A DNA stretch of 10,138 nt from Thermotoga sp. (GTDB taxonomy: Bacteria > Thermotogota > Thermotogae > B21-G9): positions 1 through 10,138 of the forward strand of contig QNAU01000029.1 of NCBI GenBank assembly GCA_003641545.1. The letters run 5' to 3'. Position 1 is the first letter of the stretch; the number at the start of each line of letters is the position of its first letter. The notes under the pieces were generated by a model. It searched no databases. It worked only from the letters and a program-made list of their open reading frames with translations, and was not told the DNA's origin. Below, in pieces: positions 6,868 to 10,138 of this stretch. The position numbers and the translations under genes were made by a program.

Positions 6868-8946
6868 TCATTTCTCCTCTTCCATTTCCCTCTTCCTCTC
6901 CGCGATTATCCTCTCCTGTATCTGGGGTGGAACTATCTCATATCTCGAGAATCTCATCGTAAAATAACCCTTTCCACTGGTTATGGAGCCAAGCTTGGAT
7001 GAAAAATCGAGAAGTTCAGCCAGAGGGACTTCCGCCTTTATCTTCTGAGTTCCCTTGCCAGCCGGCTCCATCCCCATCGGTCTTCCTCTTCTCGATGTCA
7101 CCTCACCCATTATATCCCCCGCATTCTCATCTGGAACGAATATCTCCACCTCCATTATCGGTTCGAGAATCACGGGATCAGCTTGCTCCATTCCCTTCTT
7201 GAAAGCCTGTATTGCGGCTATTTGGAAGGATATATCCGAGGAGTCAACCTCGTGATACGAACCGTCGAACAACGTCACCTTGACATCGACCACCGGATAT
7301 CCAGCCAGAACCCCCTTCTTCATCGCTTCCCTTATTCCCTTTTCCACGGATGGGATGAAATTCTTCGGTATGACACCACCAACTATCTTATCGACGAACT
7401 CGAAACCCCCTCCCCTCGGTAATGGTTCCATCTCTATCTTCACGTGACCGTATTGACCGTGACCACCGGTCTGCTTCTTGTGTTTGTGTTCGGAGATCGC
7501 TTTCTTTCTTATGGTTTCTTTGTAAGCTATCTTCGGTTTTCCTATCGTGACATCGACACCGAAGGTTCTCTTCAATTTTTCAACCATCACATCGAGATGC
7601 ATCGCACCGAGACCCGATATGACCGTTTCACCGGTCTCCGGATCGAACTCCCATTTGAAGGTGGGATCCGATTCAGCCAACCTCGATAGACCGTTGCTTA
7701 TCTTGTCTATATCGGATTTTGATTTTGGATGAACGGATTTGGATATCATGGGCTCCGGGAATTCGAAGAGGTCGAAGATGAGCTTTCTGTCTTTGTGGCA
7801 AACTGAATCACCAACCGCACTCTCCTTCAGCTTCGCCAGAGCTATTATGTCCCCTGGAACAGCTTGCTCGATCTCAACCTGCTTTTTTCCAACCATGTAA
7901 TATATGTGTGCTGCCTTCTCGCTACTTCCCTTGTTGACGTTCACGAAGGAATCCCCAGCCTTCAGAACACCGGAAAATACCTTTATGTAGCTTATCTTTC
8001 CAACGAATGGATCGACTATCGCTTTGAATATGATACCCGAGAATGGTTCGTTGGGATCTGGATTCACGAGGACTTCGTTCTCTCCTTCGACCGTCTTCGC
8101 CTTGATCGGTTTCAGATCCAGCGGTGATGCCGACATCTTGAAGAATCTATCCATGAACAAATCTATACCGATGTTCAAAGCTGCGGAACCTACGAAAGCT
8201 GGGATTATCTCACCCGATGTGTAAGCCTTCTTCAAGGTCTTCAGAAGGAGTTCTTCTTCTATTTCCTCCCCCTCCAAGTATTTCTCCATCAGTTCCTCTT
8301 CCGTTTCGACTATGTCCTCTATCAATTTCGTTCTCATATCCTCAGCCCAATCCGGAAACTCAACCTCTCTCTTCTCTCCCGTTCCATCTCTGTTGTATTC
8401 GTAAGCTTTGTGAGCGATCAGATCGACTATCCCCTTGAAATCATCTCCAGAACCTATCGGGAGAGTCAGGGGGCTGATCTTTCTTTCAAAGGCTTCTTCG
8501 ACGGATTTCAACGCTCCTTCGAAATTCGCTCTTTCCTTGTCCATCTGATTCACGAAGATCGCGATCGGTTTTTTATAATTCTCAGCTATTTTCCACGTTC
8601 TCTCCGTTTGAACTTCCACACCGGCAACCGCGTTGACAACGCTCACAACATTCTCGGAAACAACTATCGATGTTATCACCTCGCTGACGAAATCACCGAA
8701 TCCAGGTGTATCAACTATGGTCACCACGAAATCGGAGTATTCAAAACGGGCGGTAGATGATGACAAACTCGAACCTTTCTCAATTTCCAATGGGTCGGTA
8801 TCCATCGTCGAATTTCCCTGGGAAGTGTTTCCCATCTTCTCTATCACCTTCGCGTTGAAAAGGATGGCTTCCGCGAGCATGGTTTTACCAGATCCGTTGT
8901 GGCCTATGAACACTATATTTTTCCTCTTTTCAACTTCGTGATTCAC
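6868..8946 (-). CDS. fusA2: Elongation factor G paralogue (EF-G-2 / FusA2-type), 692 aa
   Basis: This is a full-length EF-G-like translational GTPase. In order it shows a G domain (about 8-278) with GHNGSGKT at 15-22, DTPG at 79-82, NQMD at 133-136 and GSA at 253-255; a beta-barrel domain II (about 300-385); domain III (about 397-470); domain IV with the tip loops GGHGQYGHVK (494-503) and HEVDSSDISF (565-574); and domain V ending in a charged tail. It differs from housekeeping EF-G (GHIDAGKT, RGITI, DTPGHVDF, NKMD). The switch-I Thr position is Ser60 and the catalytic His of DTPGH is Phe83, as in the EF-G-2 subfamily where an aromatic residue (often Tyr) occupies this place. It starts at GTG with GGAGGTGA 6 nt upstream; that Shine-Dalgarno contains the TGA of the preceding gene. 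It probably acts on ribosomes as an auxiliary factor; whether it translocates or acts under stress cannot be told from the sequence. Confidence 0.93.
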   Translation of the reverse strand: MNHEVEKRKNIVFIGHNGSGKTMLAEAILFNAKVIEKMGNTSQGNSTMDTDPLEIEKGSSLSSSTARFEYSDFVVTIVDTPGFGDFVSEVITSIVVSENVVSVVNAVAGVEVQTERTWKIAENYKKPIAIFVNQMDKERANFEGALKSVEEAFERKISPLTLPIGSGDDFKGIVDLIAHKAYEYNRDGTGEKREVEFPDWAEDMRTKLIEDIVETEEELMEKYLEGEEIEEELLLKTLKKAYTSGEIIPAFVGSAALNIGIDLFMDRFFKMSASPLDLKPIKAKTVEGENEVLVNPDPNEPFSGIIFKAIVDPFVGKISYIKVFSGVLKAGDSFVNVNKGSSEKAAHIYYMVGKKQVEIEQAVPGDIIALAKLKESAVGDSVCHKDRKLIFDLFEFPEPMISKSVHPKSKSDIDKISNGLSRLAESDPTFKWEFDPETGETVISGLGAMHLDVMVEKLKRTFGVDVTIGKPKIAYKETIRKKAISEHKHKKQTGGHGQYGHVKIEMEPLPRGGGFEFVDKIVGGVIPKNFIPSVEKGIREAMKKGVLAGYPVVDVKVTLFDGSYHEVDSSDISFQIAAIQAFKKGMEQADPVILEPIMEVEIFVPDENAGDIMGEVTSRRGRPMGMEPAGKGTQKIKAEVPLAELLDFSSKLGSITSGKGYFTMRFSRYEIVPPQIQERIIAERKREMEEEK

Positions 8947-8952
8947 AATCCC

Positions 8953-10138
8953 TCACCTCCAAGATTTTTTCTTTATAACTATACCCACAGATATCCTCGG
9001 TTCACTTCCCCTCGGGGGATTGTTGACCACCCTTCCTTCAACCACCATGACGGAGGAACTACCACCATCGAGGCACATCGCATCTATGTATCCTTTTTTT
9101 AAGAGAAAATCTGCGAGTTCCTCGAAGGTCAAACCCGAACTTTTGAGCTGGTAACCATCTATCACCATGAACACGAGCTTCGATGGTGGTTTCGTTGCAA
9201 CAACTGTTCGTGGGGCTCTCTTGACGATTATTCCCCCACCGTATCTCATCTTCTCCTCTTCGATGTACTCTATTATTTTACCACCCTCAAGTATCCTTGG
9301 ACCTCCTTCAACGGCATTCTTCACCGCGAATGGAAAGGTTCCAAGATCGAGGTATATGCTCGATTCATCACCAACGGATACATCTTCAACGTATCTTTCG
9401 AGATCTTTCGACACCGCGACAACGTATCCATCCTTTGGTGCTTTTTCAACATAACTCCGTGATATCACCTTTCCCCTCTCGACGACAAAGTAAACGTAAT
9501 TTTCCCTCTTGGGTATCGGCTTGGAATACTCGTGAGTGTAAACGACGCAGTTGGATTTGGATGGATTGTTCATCGCTTTCACCAGGAGAAATCTGTCCTT
9601 CAGTTTTACGTTGACTTCCGCTGAGGTGGATACTATGTAATAATCACCCGAAAAAGTTTCAACGAGCATTGGACGTCCACCGTAAGGGATCGAAAGAACC
9701 TTACCATTCCTGACCACTATTCCGATCGGAAAACCAGCCAATGGATCGAAATAATTCCCATTCACACCCGCTATTCCACCCTCTTCTTTAACCATCTCGG
9801 TCAACCTTTCGAGAGAACCTATACCTTTTTTCGAGAATGCCGGAACAGCTTCGAAATCCTTGGTGGCATCGATTTCCAGATAATTCACCCTGAGTTTGAA
9901 TCTGCCGAAATTCTCCTCCTTCCTGTACCAAACGACCCCCGGGGCTATGACTTTATAATCCTCGTATTGGCTTGGGAATGGGGTGAAATTCAAAATGACG
10001 GTTCTACTTCCAAGAGATGCCATGTTGAACAAGGTAGGTTTATCAAATCGAATCTCGATTATCACGGTCAAACCATCTGAATTTATCCTCAGGTCATCTC
10101 TATTTTCGATTTTACCCTTGATCGTGCAGGGAAAGATC
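8953..10138 (-). CDS. Phosphodiester glycosidase (NAGPA/DUF2233) family protein, AMIN-like N-terminus (5' end outside window)
   Basis: The frame is open from the stop at 8953 to the window edge, so at least 394 residues are visible; an internal TTG at 10071 is possible but unlikely as the true start. The NAGPA fold is marked by VNGNYFD (103-109, numbered from that TTG), GGPRIL (256-261), KRAPRTVVA (284-292), VIDGYQLKSSGLT (303-315), LDGGSSSVMV (334-343) and a closing EPRISVGIVI strand. These match the Gly, Asp and Arg/Ser positions conserved in N-acetylglucosamine-1-phosphodiester alpha-N-acetylglucosaminidase relatives. In bacteria such domains act on envelope or exopolysaccharide phosphodiesters, but the substrate here is unknown. 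Residues just upstream and over the TTG (SDGLTVIIEI...SRTVILNF) resemble an AMIN domain, which targets proteins to the cell envelope. A signal peptide is expected outside the window. It ends 6 nt before the EF-G paralogue's GTG, suggesting one transcript. Confidence 0.88.
   Translation of the reverse strand, partial: IFPCTIKGKIENRDDLRINSDGLTVIIEIRFDKPTLFNMASLGSRTVILNFTPFPSQYEDYKVIAPGVVWYRKEENFGRFKLRVNYLEIDATKDFEAVPAFSKKGIGSLERLTEMVKEEGGIAGVNGNYFDPLAGFPIGIVVRNGKVLSIPYGGRPMLVETFSGDYYIVSTSAEVNVKLKDRFLLVKAMNNPSKSNCVVYTHEYSKPIPKRENYVYFVVERGKVISRSYVEKAPKDGYVVAVSKDLERYVEDVSVGDESSIYLDLGTFPFAVKNAVEGGPRILEGGKIIEYIEEEKMRYGGGIIVKRAPRTVVATKPPSKLVFMVIDGYQLKSSGLTFEELADFLLKKGYIDAMCLDGGSSSVMVVEGRVVNNPPRGSEPRISVGIVIKKKSWR

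Overview
The window looks like chromosomal DNA of a thermophilic bacterium of the phylum Thermotogota (Thermotoga/Pseudothermotoga-like). The clues are arginine coded mostly by AGA/AGG, proteins rich in Lys, Glu and Ile, purine-rich Shine-Dalgarno sequences, very tight gene packing, and an EF-G paralogue beside large exported cell-surface proteins of the kind found in the thermotogal outer sheath. The assignment is inference from composition and gene style; no rRNA or species marker is present. Every gene I accept lies on the minus strand, so transcription runs from high to low coordinates.

Right part (10138 to 5914): a tightly packed putative operon of four genes. It starts with an incomplete phosphodiester glycosidase (NAGPA/DUF2233) gene whose 5' end lies outside the window and which has an AMIN-like N-terminal stretch. 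An EF-G paralogue (fusA2-type) follows 6 nt later. Next come a short type IV pilin/pseudopilin-like protein and a two-helix membrane protein with a HAMP-like tail, the last two sharing a 4-nt GTGA overlap. Two or three of these genes start at non-ATG codons.

Middle (5913 to 3187): an 87-bp gap holds a good sigma-A-type promoter. It drives an 853-residue, signal-peptide-bearing, cysteine-rich protein with SLH-like helices. That gene ends in a strong intrinsic terminator.

Left part (3179 to 1): an incomplete gene for a membrane-anchored protein of more than 1059 residues, with beta-sandwich (FN3/Ig-like) repeats followed by a beta-helix-like region; its 3' end lies outside the window. Its Shine-Dalgarno lies only about 20 nt behind the upstream terminator and can pair with sequence on either side of it. 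I see no room for a separate promoter, so this junction looks like a graded-expression or attenuation element.

Taken together, the window combines one translation-factor paralogue with envelope genes: a periplasmic or surface glycosidase, a pilin-like protein, a HAMP membrane protein and two large exported structural proteins. No mobile element, CRISPR array, tRNA or rRNA was seen, and no gene-free stretch exceeds 90 bp.
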